This document shows positions 34,396 to 44,900 of a DNA stretch of 64,000 bases, in pieces (position 1 is the first letter of the stretch; every line of letters begins with the position of its first letter). The stretch spans positions 186,001-250,000 of the forward strand of contig NZ_VWSF01000005.1 of the NCBI RefSeq assembly GCF_008629685.1, read 5' to 3'. The notes beneath the pieces were generated by a model. That model was not told where the DNA came from, did no database searches, and was given only the letters and a program-made list of their open reading frames with translations. The position numbers and the translations under genes are program-made. This stretch comes from Adhaeribacter rhizoryzae. Its GTDB lineage: Bacteria > Bacteroidota > Bacteroidia > Cytophagales > Hymenobacteraceae.

Positions 34396-37300
34396 TTATT
34401 CCGATAAACTATATCTCAGCTGAATTCCGCCTTCCGAAACCGTATTTTTAAACGCATTGGCCACTTTCGGGTCCGAAATAACCCGGGTAAAATAAAACTG
34501 TAAATTCAGCCGCTGATTTAAAGTATAATCAATGGTTGGTTTTATCTGCACTTGTAAGGTACCGTTGGTAACTACACTCCGGGTTTTTTCCAGGGCATCT
34601 TCTACCACAATGGTCCGCTGAATGGTTTCGTTGTCGCGGAAAGTTAAATCCAAACGGGCATTTAAATCATTTTTCAGGGTTTTGTACTCGCCGTTAATTT
34701 TAAACGGCACCCTAAATTTATTTGTGGTATAGCCAATTCCCAACACAATATCCTTAATGCCATTCTGTGTAATCTGGGCATTAGTCATATTCAGGGCCAG
34801 GTTACGTTCGCGGCGATACTCCAGTCGGCCCGAAATATTGTTTTTGGTACGGAAATTTACACCAAGGAAAGGCGCCAATCTTTCGGAAATTAATACCTGG
34901 CTGATAACGTAATACGGCACGTATTCGCCCTGCTCGTTTACTTGGGTGGGTAATTCGTTTTTACCGGGCTGGTTCTGGTACTCCAGCGAAGTAGTAAAGT
35001 TTGAAATATTGTAGCTGGCATTATACACGTGCGATAAGGTTATGCTGCTGAAATATTGCTGCACAAACGGCAATTCGGCCAAGCCATTGTAATCAACGCG
35101 CCAGTTAGGCAACGGAAATACGCCAAACGGCCGCGAAGGACGCGCCTTGTAACTATCGATGCTTTTGCCCTGGTAAGCGGCCAAGAACGATGGCATGAGT
35201 ACATCCTGGGAGTTGATGGCAAATTCGCCGCCGCCCTGGTTAGCTGCCCGCAGCCGCTCCAACACTACCGACCGGTTCCGGACAAAGTTATCGAACGCCG
35301 CCGAGGCGTTATCCTGGTTAGATTCGAATAAGGTTTGCAGCGCAATAAACGAAGACGAGAACGAGCCGGTATTCAGCGGATTCTGCCGCACCGGATCAGG
35401 ACCAATATTACCGGTAGTTTCGTCTATTGGCAACCGGTAAAATACCTCGTTTATTTCGGAGCGATCTTGTTTGGCATCTAACTGAATATTAAAGTTGCGG
35501 AAAGGCTCTAACACCGTCCGGAGATTAAAGTTTTGCGTTTTTAAGTTACTCAGCGGCGTATTTAAATATTGGCTGCTATCGGTGTACCAACCACTCGCTT
35601 GGGCCAGCCGGAATAAACTTTCCAGCTCGTACTGCTTACCCAAAATAAACGGTACCCCCGGCGCATCAAAGCCTTCGTCTAAGCCAAACACCCGGGTGCG
35701 CGGCAAGTAACCCGGTAACAGCGTACCCTGGTTTTGCGCGGCCGTAAAGTTAAGCGAGCGGGCCGTCATCAGCGACCGGAGCACGGCTTTCAGGGCTTTT
35801 AGCTCGGGTGCTTTTTTAGCGGTATCGGCCGGAACCGGTGCGTTCGGGTTACGGGTGGGCGGCGCAGCAGCACCACCGGCGGTTTTAGGCGCCTGTTCGT
35901 TTATGGCTTTTAAAAATTTAACCTTGTTGTAGAGGCGGGTTAAATCTACCTTACCCGTAACACTTATTTCGGAATTATTCTGAATAGTATTACCTAACTG
36001 CAAGGTGTCGCTGATTAAGGCCGTAGAGCCCGAAGTCCAGGTGTAGCCGGCGGCATAGCGGGCATCGGCGCTAATCCAGTCGGTGAGCGGAAACTTATCC
36101 AGCGGCAGCCGGTAGGTAAGGGCGGCTAATTGGTCGAAGTTGGTGGTACGGCCCCAATTGCGCAGGTTCTTCCAGATTACTTCGTTTTTATAGCGTAAAT
36201 CCGGGTTTTCCTTATCTATCTGCCCGTCAGGTTCGTCTACTACAGCCCGGTTGGTAGCCGTGTAGTCAAAAGAAATACTCTTGGTTAAATCCCACTTTAA
36301 GTCGTAAATCCGGTTAAAGAAAAAATATTTCTGGAACGTTGGTACAATGCCGCTGGTGGTAGGCATATCGTTAAAGCTTAACCGGCGCTGCAAAAATATT
36401 TCGTTGTACCGGCGGTCTAAATCGGCGCGGAACGCAATCCGGCTCGGTAAAGGCGTAATATTTAACTCCTGCAATAACTTGAGGTACGGCGATTGAAAAA
36501 CTTTGGCCTTCGCCAGTGGGGTATAGTTTTTAGGCGTATTGTTGTAAGTATAAGCCAAACCACCCGTATAGCTTTTGGTAAAATCCCGGTCGGTTACAAT
36601 ATCGGTGCGCAGTTGTTCGGTGTAAGCATACGATAAAGATAAATTCTCCAGGTCGTAAGGTTTGGATTTAGCCTCCGGATTGGTTTTCTCTTTCCGGACG
36701 TTTAACAGGTTAATGCTCTTGGTGGTTACCTGGCTCACTACCTCTTTGCGGTAAGCCGCCCGCATAGCCGGATCATCAAACTTTTGCAGCGATTGGCGCA
36801 ACTCGGTATCTGGGTCCAACGGGTCGTAACGCGGTTCTTGCATAGCCGTACCGTATTGCACCGATACCGGAATGCGTACCCCTAATTTTTCGGGGAAGAA
36901 CTTATCGGCGGCAATATTGGAGTTCAGGTCGAACTGCATGGTATTTTCGCGGGCCCGCTGGGCTACTTTTTGCTGCAGCGAACCAAAGCCCACGGTGGTA
37001 TAACTACCGCTGGCCGAAATGGTGGCAAAATCTGCTAATTTGGCGTTCATGCGGGCGTTGGCGGCCCAGCCGGCGGTTTTGTCAAAGTCAGCTACCCGTA
37101 ATTCGTCGGCCCAGATACAAACCGATTTATCGGAGCGGTCGGGGCTGCGCGGGTTCAGAACTCCCAGCATAATGCCTTGGATTGCACTTAAATCGGGGTT
37201 ACCCACTACGGTAATAGTAGCATTATTAGGTAAAGTCCGGGTCCAGGGCTGAAAAATATTGCTGCCGCTGTTGCGGTTCCGGTCGGCTTTGGTATCAATT

Positions 37301-40300
37301 AAATCCTGGAAAGCCAGATCTACAAAGTTTTCCGGAATCCAGATTTCCGAAGCAGTGGTAGCAGAATTAGGCGTAATTTTTAACGGGATAGAATATTCGT
37401 AATAGTTTTGGGTGTAGTCAGTACCAATCCGGATAAAAGCTCTTACTTCGTCGTTGCGGGTGTTGTTGTTAGGGCTTTGCGCGTGCAGGAACAACTTCAG
37501 CCGTTTGTAAATGAGCATGTCCATGGTTACGTTTTTGTAAACCGCCTTACCAAAAGAATCTTTCAGGCCGTCTACACAAAGCTGCAGCGATTGCTCGTTC
37601 TGGCGGCGGTTCTGCAACGTAGAGGAATTATCGCGTAACCGCACCACGCCGGGTGGTACCACATACGGAATTACACTTGTTTCCTGCGCGCCGTTTTCTT
37701 CAATATTTACCGTTGATACCGAAAAATTTTGCGCATCAAAATCGCAATCGCCTACACAGGGCGCGCCGGTATCCGAAATAGAACCCAGGTAGCGGCGCCA
37801 CTGGTTCGATACAAACTGCAACCCTAACATCCGCATGACAACCGGCTCCTGAAACTGGGTCATGTACATCCGCATAAACCGGATAGATTTAAACCCGTTA
37901 ATATTACCCACGTTGCCGGTAGGCTGGCGCACCGGAATCCGAAACTGGTACCAGGTAACATCATCGCCATGTTTTGGCGTAACAACCTTATCTACAATGT
38001 AATTCTCGCCTACATTTAACTGACCGGGTTTTAACACCATGCGGTACTCGTGGTAACGTTCCACATCACTCACCACGTTATCTTTATTCAGGTCTTCTTT
38101 ATCGGGGTACGGATAAGCCGATTCTTCGCTGTTTTCGGTGGAGTTGCCTTCCATGCCGTTGTAGTTTTTGTAACGGCCTAATATTCTTACATTCCGGCTG
38201 TCGTAATCGCCATTCAGGTGGTGTTTAAAGTTATCGCCCGAAGGGTCGGGTAAGTTCTGGTAAATGCCCTGGAAAAATTGCCGTTCTTCGCTGTCGTTTA
38301 AGCCTTCCAAACCAATATCCTGGTGCTGCCGGGTTCCCGAATTATTATCGAAAGCATCGGTCAGGAACGGTAATTTGGAAACAAAACCCCAGGCCGTGCG
38401 CTCGGTATCGGGTTTGCGGCCGGTAGCTACATCTATGGTTGTGGCCGCTGTGGGCAAGCCGTTTTCAAACTCGTAACGGTTCTGGTTCTTCAATAAATCT
38501 TCCGAAATATTACCCAGGTTCAAAATTAATTCACCGCCGGTAGTATTGGGTTTGTCATTGCCTTCGTCGTCGGTAATATTGGCCAGGCCGCTGTTGCTGC
38601 GGATAAACGGGTCCATGAGCCAGAACTCCAGGTACTCAATATTGGCGTTGTCAAAGTCGTTATCGAAGGTGATTTCGCGGCTAATACCACCGTAGTTGTT
38701 AATATTTAAAGCCTGATTATTCGGGTTCAAAAACCGCCCATCAGCGCTAATGTTGGGGTTATAGTTATACTGGCCGCGTTCGTTCGGGAAATAAGCCAAA
38801 TCGAACGTGTACTCAGAATTATTTATAGCATCCAGGTCGCGGTTCCGGAATACTTCTTTGCGATCTACGGGCCGGGTATAATGGTTTCGGAGTACGCTTT
38901 CGGTAATATTATTGGGCCGGCGCGGACCGTTGCGGTAATAAACGCCCTGATCGATGGTGTACCAGGCCAGTTTAGCCCGGTTAAAGGCATAAGCCAGGCC
39001 GGTGCCGTTGGTAAGTGGGGCCGGGGTAGATGCCAGGCGCCAGTTATTGCTGTTGTAAGAGCTGGCCAGCGAGAAAGCCGCTTCCGAACTTTCAAAATCA
39101 TCGATATACGAAACGCCGTCTTCGCCTTGTAACTTGGCTTTGGCGGGTAAAAGCTGGGCAAATTCAGCGTTAAAGGTAATGGTAGATAGCTCCTTGGTTT
39201 GCACCAGCGGTAACATATCGGTTAGTTTGGTCAGGAACCGGGAATTGCGCCGCAAGTTAATATCTACGCCGTAAATGGTATTGTTGCTGGGTTCATCGCC
39301 CAAACTCACGCGGTTGTTGTTATAAGGTGTTTCGCCGAGGTGGAGCATGGTACCACCAAAGCTAATATCGTTGTTTACGCGATAATCCAGGCGCACACCC
39401 ACCATAGCTCGGGGTTGCGGATTTATTAGTTCGGCGCGTTCAAAGTTTACTTTTAAGTTGCTGGCCGAACTCAGGTAGCTGGGGTTTAATATTTTTACGC
39501 GGGCCAGGTTATAATCAACCTGGTAATCTACGCCTTCAGTCAGGCGAGTACCGCCCGAATATACGGTTACCGAACCTTCGGCAATTTGAATGCCGGGTAA
39601 AGCTATTTCGTCGGAAGAGCTGGCTTGGTAACGGCCTTTCAGGAAAAACTTGTCTTTGTTGGTAAACTGCTGGGCATCGGTTTGGGTAAGTTCGTAAAGT
39701 TCCTGGTACACGTATTTCTCACGCAGCGCTTGTTCCTGATCGGTAAATTTCTCGTTCAGGAAAGACCCAAAAGGCTCTACTACCGGAAAAATAATGCGGC
39801 CGTTTTCCGGATCGATGGTTATGCCGGGCAAAAAGTCGAAGTTGCCGTCGCGCGGCCGGTCGTTGTTGGTATTTACGTTATCGAGGTTAAAAACTTCTAC
39901 CAGTGGCAAATCCTTTACGCGTTCGCCTTCTTTTAAAGTCGGAATATCTACCCCGGTTTCGTCGTCTTTGTAAATCAGGCGCAACTGGAAATTTTCCCGC
40001 GTAACCTGGTTGGCATTCAGCGGGTAAATATTCTTCATCATTAAATCCCAGACAGGCAATTGCACCGGCGCCGGGTTGGTAGAGCGCAGCATTTTCATGA
40101 AAATTACCTCGTTTTCGCGCACGTTCTGGTAATCTTCCTGCAACTCGCCTACCTGGTAAGTTTGGCCGTTAAAGGTATATTCGTAAGCTACACCCAGTAC
40201 TTGTTCGGGCAGCAACTGGGTATTTAAAGAAAGATAGCCTAACTGGGGGTTAAACGTGTATTCGCGCGGATCGAGGCGACGGGCGCGTACGTGTTCGTAA

Positions 40301-41643
40301 TCAATGGTCTTTTCAAAAACATCCTGGTCCAGTGTTTCATCTATCCGGTCGTTATCGCGGGAAGCGCCGGTTAAAATACTGTACATCCGGTTAGATTTAT
40401 TATCGGTGGGTCGGGTAGGAGCCGAGCCATTGTTTAACCGATCGGGCCGGTGAATATTGGTTGGGTTGGCCTCGCCCAAATCTATGGTAGCTACTATATT
40501 GCGGAGGTTCTCGGTAGCCCGGTTATCGTTGGTAATATATACTTCGAGGCGGCGGATGGTAATACCCGAGTTTACGAGCGGCAAGTTTTGCAAGGCCCGG
40601 TTATAGCGATCGCGGAAAAAATGCGAAAGGAAAAAGTGCCGGTCGCGTTCGTATTGGCTCGCCCGTATTTCAAAATTACGATTTTGGGAGCCATTTTGAA
40701 TATTTACTTCATCGGTACGGCCGCGTACGTTAGAGGCAATAGCCGTAACTGCCAGCCGGCCAAACTGCAATTGCGCTTTAATCCCGAATAAATTCTGGCC
40801 GCCGGTAATTAAGCTGTTGTTTAAAGGCAAACTAACGTTACCCGCTTCTACCTTCCGGATTATTTCTTCTTCGTAGCCGGTATAATCCAGCTTCATGTTG
40901 TTCTCGAACTCAAAATTGGCTTTGGTATCCCAGTTGAAGTTTATCTTCATCTTGTCGCCAATTTTACCCACTACGTTCAAGGCCAGGTTTTGGTCGAAAT
41001 CGAAATCGCCGATGCGCTGTTGCCGCAACGGTAACGATTGGTTGAAGTTCCGGTTAAAGCGGGCTCCAAATTTCAGGCCCACGTTGCCATTTGTTTGAAT
41101 ATCAACGGTGCTGCCGCCAAATATCCGATCAAACAAGGGGCTAACCACACTAATTTTAGGAATTAAACGCTTACTGGCCGCACCACCGGCTTCGCCGGCA
41201 ATACCACCTTCCGACTTAGCCCGCCAATAGTTGCGAATAGATTGCTGCTGCTGGTACCGCGAATATTCTTCGAAAGTCATGGTAGTAGGATTGCGGTAAT
41301 CTATATCGCCAATCCGCTCCTGGATGTTGAACCGCTTCAGGCTATCGTCCAGGGTTACATCTACTTTAATATTTGCCGGTGGGCCCAGCAACAACGGCGA
41401 TTCATCGTTCCGGTTCGAAAAAGGATCGCTCCGCCGGTCTTTTGGCTTATAGGTAGGCCTTCTGGATTTTACGTAAGCCGTATCGGTTATTGTCGTATCT
41501 TCCAGTAAAAATTTACCCCAGTTGTATAAGTTCTTACGTCTGGTATTACCCGCTGTGCCGGAGTTAGTGGCCCAAACCAGAAAAGATACAATAGCAACTG
41601 AAGAAAGGACAAAACTATAATTGCGTTTGCTTAAGCGTACCAA
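34396..41643 (-). CDS. sprA: SprA, type IX secretion system outer-membrane translocon / gliding motility protein
   Basis: A 2415-aa protein, the size expected for SprA (about 2,400 residues), which forms the giant 36-strand outer-membrane barrel through which T9SS cargo leaves the periplasm. It starts with an N-terminal hydrophobic signal (FVLSSVAIVSFLVWATNSG). The SprA_N region is recognised by VDVTLDDSLKRFNIQERIGD and KISVVSPLFDRIFGGSTVDI, followed by many alternating amphipathic strands ending with LRYSLSE, a typical beta-barrel terminus. The barrel region is dense with aromatic strand ends. It is read through without interruption. It sits between ruvA and gcvH as in other Bacteroidota. 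Its presence predicts T9SS cargo and possible gliding, though other T9SS genes lie elsewhere. Confidence 0.97.
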   Translation of the reverse strand: MVRLSKRNYSFVLSSVAIVSFLVWATNSGTAGNTRRKNLYNWGKFLLEDTTITDTAYVKSRRPTYKPKDRRSDPFSNRNDESPLLLGPPANIKVDVTLDDSLKRFNIQERIGDIDYRNPTTMTFEEYSRYQQQQSIRNYWRAKSEGGIAGEAGGAASKRLIPKISVVSPLFDRIFGGSTVDIQTNGNVGLKFGARFNRNFNQSLPLRQQRIGDFDFDQNLALNVVGKIGDKMKINFNWDTKANFEFENNMKLDYTGYEEEIIRKVEAGNVSLPLNNSLITGGQNLFGIKAQLQFGRLAVTAIASNVRGRTDEVNIQNGSQNRNFEIRASQYERDRHFFLSHFFRDRYNRALQNLPLVNSGITIRRLEVYITNDNRATENLRNIVATIDLGEANPTNIHRPDRLNNGSAPTRPTDNKSNRMYSILTGASRDNDRIDETLDQDVFEKTIDYEHVRARRLDPREYTFNPQLGYLSLNTQLLPEQVLGVAYEYTFNGQTYQVGELQEDYQNVRENEVIFMKMLRSTNPAPVQLPVWDLMMKNIYPLNANQVTRENFQLRLIYKDDETGVDIPTLKEGERVKDLPLVEVFNLDNVNTNNDRPRDGNFDFLPGITIDPENGRIIFPVVEPFGSFLNEKFTDQEQALREKYVYQELYELTQTDAQQFTNKDKFFLKGRYQASSSDEIALPGIQIAEGSVTVYSGGTRLTEGVDYQVDYNLARVKILNPSYLSSASNLKVNFERAELINPQPRAMVGVRLDYRVNNDISFGGTMLHLGETPYNNNRVSLGDEPSNNTIYGVDINLRRNSRFLTKLTDMLPLVQTKELSTITFNAEFAQLLPAKAKLQGEDGVSYIDDFESSEAAFSLASSYNSNNWRLASTPAPLTNGTGLAYAFNRAKLAWYTIDQGVYYRNGPRRPNNITESVLRNHYTRPVDRKEVFRNRDLDAINNSEYTFDLAYFPNERGQYNYNPNISADGRFLNPNNQALNINNYGGISREITFDNDFDNANIEYLEFWLMDPFIRSNSGLANITDDEGNDKPNTTGGELILNLGNISEDLLKNQNRYEFENGLPTAATTIDVATGRKPDTERTAWGFVSKLPFLTDAFDNNSGTRQHQDIGLEGLNDSEERQFFQGIYQNLPDPSGDNFKHHLNGDYDSRNVRILGRYKNYNGMEGNSTENSEESAYPYPDKEDLNKDNVVSDVERYHEYRMVLKPGQLNVGENYIVDKVVTPKHGDDVTWYQFRIPVRQPTGNVGNINGFKSIRFMRMYMTQFQEPVVMRMLGLQFVSNQWRRYLGSISDTGAPCVGDCDFDAQNFSVSTVNIEENGAQETSVIPYVVPPGVVRLRDNSSTLQNRRQNEQSLQLCVDGLKDSFGKAVYKNVTMDMLIYKRLKLFLHAQSPNNNTRNDEVRAFIRIGTDYTQNYYEYSIPLKITPNSATTASEIWIPENFVDLAFQDLIDTKADRNRNSGSNIFQPWTRTLPNNATITVVGNPDLSAIQGIMLGVLNPRSPDRSDKSVCIWADELRVADFDKTAGWAANARMNAKLADFATISASGSYTTVGFGSLQQKVAQRARENTMQFDLNSNIAADKFFPEKLGVRIPVSVQYGTAMQEPRYDPLDPDTELRQSLQKFDDPAMRAAYRKEVVSQVTTKSINLLNVRKEKTNPEAKSKPYDLENLSLSYAYTEQLRTDIVTDRDFTKSYTGGLAYTYNNTPKNYTPLAKAKVFQSPYLKLLQELNITPLPSRIAFRADLDRRYNEIFLQRRLSFNDMPTTSGIVPTFQKYFFFNRIYDLKWDLTKSISFDYTATNRAVVDEPDGQIDKENPDLRYKNEVIWKNLRNWGRTTNFDQLAALTYRLPLDKFPLTDWISADARYAAGYTWTSGSTALISDTLQLGNTIQNNSEISVTGKVDLTRLYNKVKFLKAINEQAPKTAGGAAAPPTRNPNAPVPADTAKKAPELKALKAVLRSLMTARSLNFTAAQNQGTLLPGYLPRTRVFGLDEGFDAPGVPFILGKQYELESLFRLAQASGWYTDSSQYLNTPLSNLKTQNFNLRTVLEPFRNFNIQLDAKQDRSEINEVFYRLPIDETTGNIGPDPVRQNPLNTGSFSSSFIALQTLFESNQDNASAAFDNFVRNRSVVLERLRAANQGGGEFAINSQDVLMPSFLAAYQGKSIDSYKARPSRPFGVFPLPNWRVDYNGLAELPFVQQYFSSITLSHVYNASYNISNFTTSLEYQNQPGKNELPTQVNEQGEYVPYYVISQVLISERLAPFLGVNFRTKNNISGRLEYRRERNLALNMTNAQITQNGIKDIVLGIGYTTNKFRVPFKINGEYKTLKNDLNARLDLTFRDNETIQRTIVVEDALEKTRSVVTNGTLQVQIKPTIDYTLNQRLNLQFYFTRVISDPKVANAFKNTVSEGGIQLRYSLSE

Positions 41644-41652
41644 TTTTTTATC

Positions 41653-42243
41653 TTACGATGTTTTCAAAGCTAATTTGATGAGGGCTTCCACGGTGAGATG
41701 GCTGCCATCTCGCTTGATTATGGAGTCCAGGGTTTTTTCGGCCACGTTGCGGGCAAACCCAAGGGTTATTAATGCAGATAACGCTTCGTCGCGGTTGGTA
41801 TTGTGAGCAGCCGGCGTATTATTAGTAATGTCGGTAATGGCTTCTTTTTTAAATTTATCTTTCAGTTCCAGTATAATGCGCTGGGCGGTTTTGGCCCCAA
41901 TGCCTTTCACATTCTGAATGGTACGTACGTCTTCGCGGGCAATAGCCTGGGCAATTTCCGAAACGGTTAAAGAAGAAACAATCATGAGCCCCGTGCCCGG
42001 CCCAACCCCCGAAATAGAAATCAGGTGCAGGAATACATTTTTTTCAGATGGCTCACTAAAGCCATAAAGCGTATGCGCATCTTCTTTTATATGCAGGTAC
42101 GTGTGCAATTTGCAACGTTCCCCTTCGGTTAGTTTAGCGTAAGTATTCAGCGAAATTTTTATTTGATACCCCACTCCGTTTACATCAATAATGACATAGG
42201 TCGGGTCTTTATGGGTTAGTTTGCCATCAATATAGGCTATCAT
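41653..42243 (-). CDS. ruvA: Holliday junction DNA helicase subunit RuvA
   Basis: A 196-aa Holliday junction-binding subunit that works with the RuvB motor. Three domains: OB-fold (MIAYIDGKLTHKDPTYVIID), two helix-hairpin-helix motifs in ISISGVGPGTGLMIVSSL and VKGIGAKTAQRIILELK, and the C-terminal RuvB-binding three-helix domain (DEALSALITLGFARNVAEKT). Length is standard. The stop is 10 bases before the sprA start, so the two are probably co-transcribed, as is usual in Bacteroidota. Confidence 0.98.
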   Translation of the reverse strand: MIAYIDGKLTHKDPTYVIIDVNGVGYQIKISLNTYAKLTEGERCKLHTYLHIKEDAHTLYGFSEPSEKNVFLHLISISGVGPGTGLMIVSSLTVSEIAQAIAREDVRTIQNVKGIGAKTAQRIILELKDKFKKEAITDITNNTPAAHNTNRDEALSALITLGFARNVAEKTLDSIIKRDGSHLTVEALIKLALKTS

Positions 42244-42474
42244 AAATATGTTATAATAATTATATTAGAAACCTTAGTTTGGAGGTATTGGGTTGTAAAA
42301 ATACAATTTTTATTTACGAAATACAAGCCTGCTGCAAACTTATCTTCAAAATAGTAATAATCCGGTAAAGCAGATTATTTGCCCGATAAAAGAGATTTTC
42401 TGCCCGTTAAAAATATTAGCGGTACAGGCGCTTTAGCCGGAAGCCTGTATAAGATTAAAATTATTAATTAAAAA

Positions 42475-42508
42475 ACAAAGGCCAGACATGAAAATGCCTG
42501 ACCTTTGT
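42475..42508 (-). terminator. Terminator after the malic enzyme gene
   Basis: ACAAAGG (42475-42481) pairs with CCTTTGT (42502-42508), with CAG/CTG and CAT/ATG inside, two mismatches and a GAAA loop. A T-rich tract follows on the minus strand. It separates the malic enzyme unit from ruvA-sprA; the rest of 42244-42474 has no gene. Confidence 0.8.
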
Positions 42509-42522
42509 CTGATTTAAGAATA

Positions 42523-44793
42523 TTAAAACTCCTGGCGGTAGTTCTGGGCATCTACTACGGCAATAGCCACCATGTTTACAATTTCGCGGGTAGATGAACC
42601 TAATTGTAAAATATGCACCGGTTTGCGCATGCCCATCAGCAACGGACCTATGGTTTCGGCCCCGCCAATTTCCTGCAGCAGTTTGTAGGCAATATTACCG
42701 GAGTTCAGGTCCGGAAATATTAAGGTATTGGCGCCTTTGTCGGCTAATTCGCTAAACGGATAATGCTCTTGCAGCAGGTTTTTATTAACGGCCGTATTGG
42801 CCTGCATTTCACCGTCTATTATCAGGTTAGGATTACGTTTTTTAGCTAGTTCTACCGCTTTAAGCGCTTTAGCCGGAATAGGTCCGCGGTTAGAACCAAA
42901 GTTAGAGTAGGAGAGAACGGCCATGCGTGGTTCGTGGTTAAAAAAGCGTACTGCCCGGGCCGTTAAACCAATAATATCGGCCAGTTCCTCGGCGGTAGGG
43001 TCTACGTTTACAGTGGTATCGGCCAAGAAATAAGGTTCTTTGCGGTTCTGAATAATATACATGCCGGCTACCTTATTTACGCCTTCTTCTACCCCAATTA
43101 CGTGCAGCGCCGGCAAAATAGTTTTGGAATAATCTTTGGTTAAGCCCGAAATCAAGGCATCGGCCCGGTTGGTTTCTACGAGCATACTGCCAAAATAATT
43201 CCGCGATAGCATGAGCTGCCGGGCATCAAATAAAGTCATGCCTTTGCGTTTCCGCTTGTTATACAAAATTTGGGCAAACTCCTCCCGGTAAGTTAAATCC
43301 TTGGTCGGGTCAATTATTTCGGCATCGTCTAGGTCCAGGTTGTGTTCGGCCGAAATGGCCAAAATGCGTTCCTGGTTACCTAGCAAAATAGGCTTGGCAA
43401 TATTCTGGTCGATTACTAATTGAGCAGCCTTCAGAATTTTGAAATGATCGGCTTCAGCAAAAACGACAGTTTTGGGATTGGTTTTGGCTTGGGCAATAAT
43501 GCGGCTCATCAATTTCTGGTCAATACCAATCCGTTCCTGTAGTTCCTGGTCGTATTTTTCCCAGTTCGTAATCGGGTTTCGGGCAATACCCGATTCCATA
43601 GCCGCTTTGGCTACCGCCGGGCTAATGCTGGTAATCAGGCGCGGATCTAAAGGTTTAGGAATTAAATATTCCCGGCCAAAAGCAATGGTGTTATCGCCGT
43701 AAGCTTTATTTACAATCTCCGGTACCGGTTCTTTCGCCAGTTCGGCCAGGGCTTTAACGGCGGCTAGTTTCATGGCTTCGTTTATTTCGGTGGCCCGCAC
43801 ATCCAAAGCGCCTCTAAAAATATAAGGAAAGCCCAGTACATTGTTTACCTGGTTCGGATGGTCGGAACGGCCGGTGGCCATAATTAAATCTTCGCGCACC
43901 GACATAGCCAAATCATAACTAATTTCCGGGTCGGGGTTAGCCAGCGCAAATATTATCGGATCGGGAGCCATTAATTTTACGTACTCAGGCGATAATACAT
44001 TACCGGCCGAAAGCCCGATAAATACATCGGCATTGGTCATGGCTTCTTCCAGGGTATTAATATTGCGGAGGGTAATTAATTGCGAACGATAAATATCCAG
44101 ATCGTTCCGGTGCGCATTAATAATGCCGTCTTTGTCAAAAACTACTAAATTATCCAGACTCAGACCCAGGCATAAATATAATTTTATACACGATATAGCT
44201 GCCGCGCCCGCGCCGTTTACCACCATTTTTATCTGGCTAATATCTTTGTTTACTATTTCCAGCGCATTCAGCAGGGCCGCACTGGAAATAATAGCGGTGC
44301 CGTGCTGATCGTCGTGCATCAGCGGAATATTCATTTGCTGGCGCAGGGCATTTTCTATCTTAAAACACTCCGGCGCCTTAATATCTTCCAGGTTAATGCC
44401 GCCAAAGGTGGGTTCCAGCGATTTTACAATCCGGATAAATTCATCGGGGTCGGTGCAGTTAATTTCAATATCAAAAACATCGATGCCGGCAAATTTCTTA
44501 AACAAAACGCCTTTGCCTTCCATTACGGGCTTAGAAGCATCCGGCCCAATATTACCCAGGCCCAGTACTGCGGTGCCGTTCGAAATTACCCCAACTAAAT
44601 TGCCTTTAGAGGTATATTTATAGGCATTTTCAGCATTTAAGGCTATTTCTTTACAGGGTTCGGCTACGCCCGGCGAGTAGGCCAACGCTAAATCGTACTG
44701 CGAACTCAGCATTTTAGTAGGAACTACTTCTATCTTCCCCGGCTGACCCTGCATGTGGTAATTTAGCGCTTCTTGTTTGTTAATTTTAATCAT
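42523..44793 (-). CDS. maeB: NADP-dependent malic enzyme with C-terminal phosphotransacetylase-like domain
   Basis: A 756-aa fusion. Residues ~1-420 are the malic enzyme: QYDLALAYSPGVAEPC, the metal-binding block IDVFDIEINCTDPDE and INLEDIKAPECF, then DDQHGTA, and a Rossmann fold (MVVNGAGAAAISC). This part converts malate to pyruvate and CO2 with NADP. Residues ~430-756 are a phosphate acetyltransferase-like domain (VVFAEADHFKILKAAQ), which in MaeB-type enzymes is regulatory, responding to acetyl-CoA, and not a transferase. Length and order are typical. Upstream of ruvA-sprA as in other Bacteroidota, but separated by a terminator, so it is its own unit. Confidence 0.97.
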   Translation of the reverse strand: MIKINKQEALNYHMQGQPGKIEVVPTKMLSSQYDLALAYSPGVAEPCKEIALNAENAYKYTSKGNLVGVISNGTAVLGLGNIGPDASKPVMEGKGVLFKKFAGIDVFDIEINCTDPDEFIRIVKSLEPTFGGINLEDIKAPECFKIENALRQQMNIPLMHDDQHGTAIISSAALLNALEIVNKDISQIKMVVNGAGAAAISCIKLYLCLGLSLDNLVVFDKDGIINAHRNDLDIYRSQLITLRNINTLEEAMTNADVFIGLSAGNVLSPEYVKLMAPDPIIFALANPDPEISYDLAMSVREDLIMATGRSDHPNQVNNVLGFPYIFRGALDVRATEINEAMKLAAVKALAELAKEPVPEIVNKAYGDNTIAFGREYLIPKPLDPRLITSISPAVAKAAMESGIARNPITNWEKYDQELQERIGIDQKLMSRIIAQAKTNPKTVVFAEADHFKILKAAQLVIDQNIAKPILLGNQERILAISAEHNLDLDDAEIIDPTKDLTYREEFAQILYNKRKRKGMTLFDARQLMLSRNYFGSMLVETNRADALISGLTKDYSKTILPALHVIGVEEGVNKVAGMYIIQNRKEPYFLADTTVNVDPTAEELADIIGLTARAVRFFNHEPRMAVLSYSNFGSNRGPIPAKALKAVELAKKRNPNLIIDGEMQANTAVNKNLLQEHYPFSELADKGANTLIFPDLNSGNIAYKLLQEIGGAETIGPLLMGMRKPVHILQLGSSTREIVNMVAIAVVDAQNYRQEF

Positions 44794-44835
44794 GCTGCTC
44801 CTGCTTTCTTTAGAATATTGGGTAGTGGATTAAAC

Positions 44836-44859
44836 AAAAAACTCAGGCCGCTGCCTGAG
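44836..44859 (-). terminator. Terminator after the lytic transglycosylase gene
   Basis: CTCAGGC (44842-44848), loop CGCT, GCCTGAG (44853-44859), followed on the minus strand by a T6 run (44836-44841). It lies between the transglycosylase stop (44901) and the malic enzyme start (44793). Confidence 0.85.
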
Positions 44860-44900
44860 ATTCTGTTTAATTAAATATTAAATTTTGGAATAAACTATAA

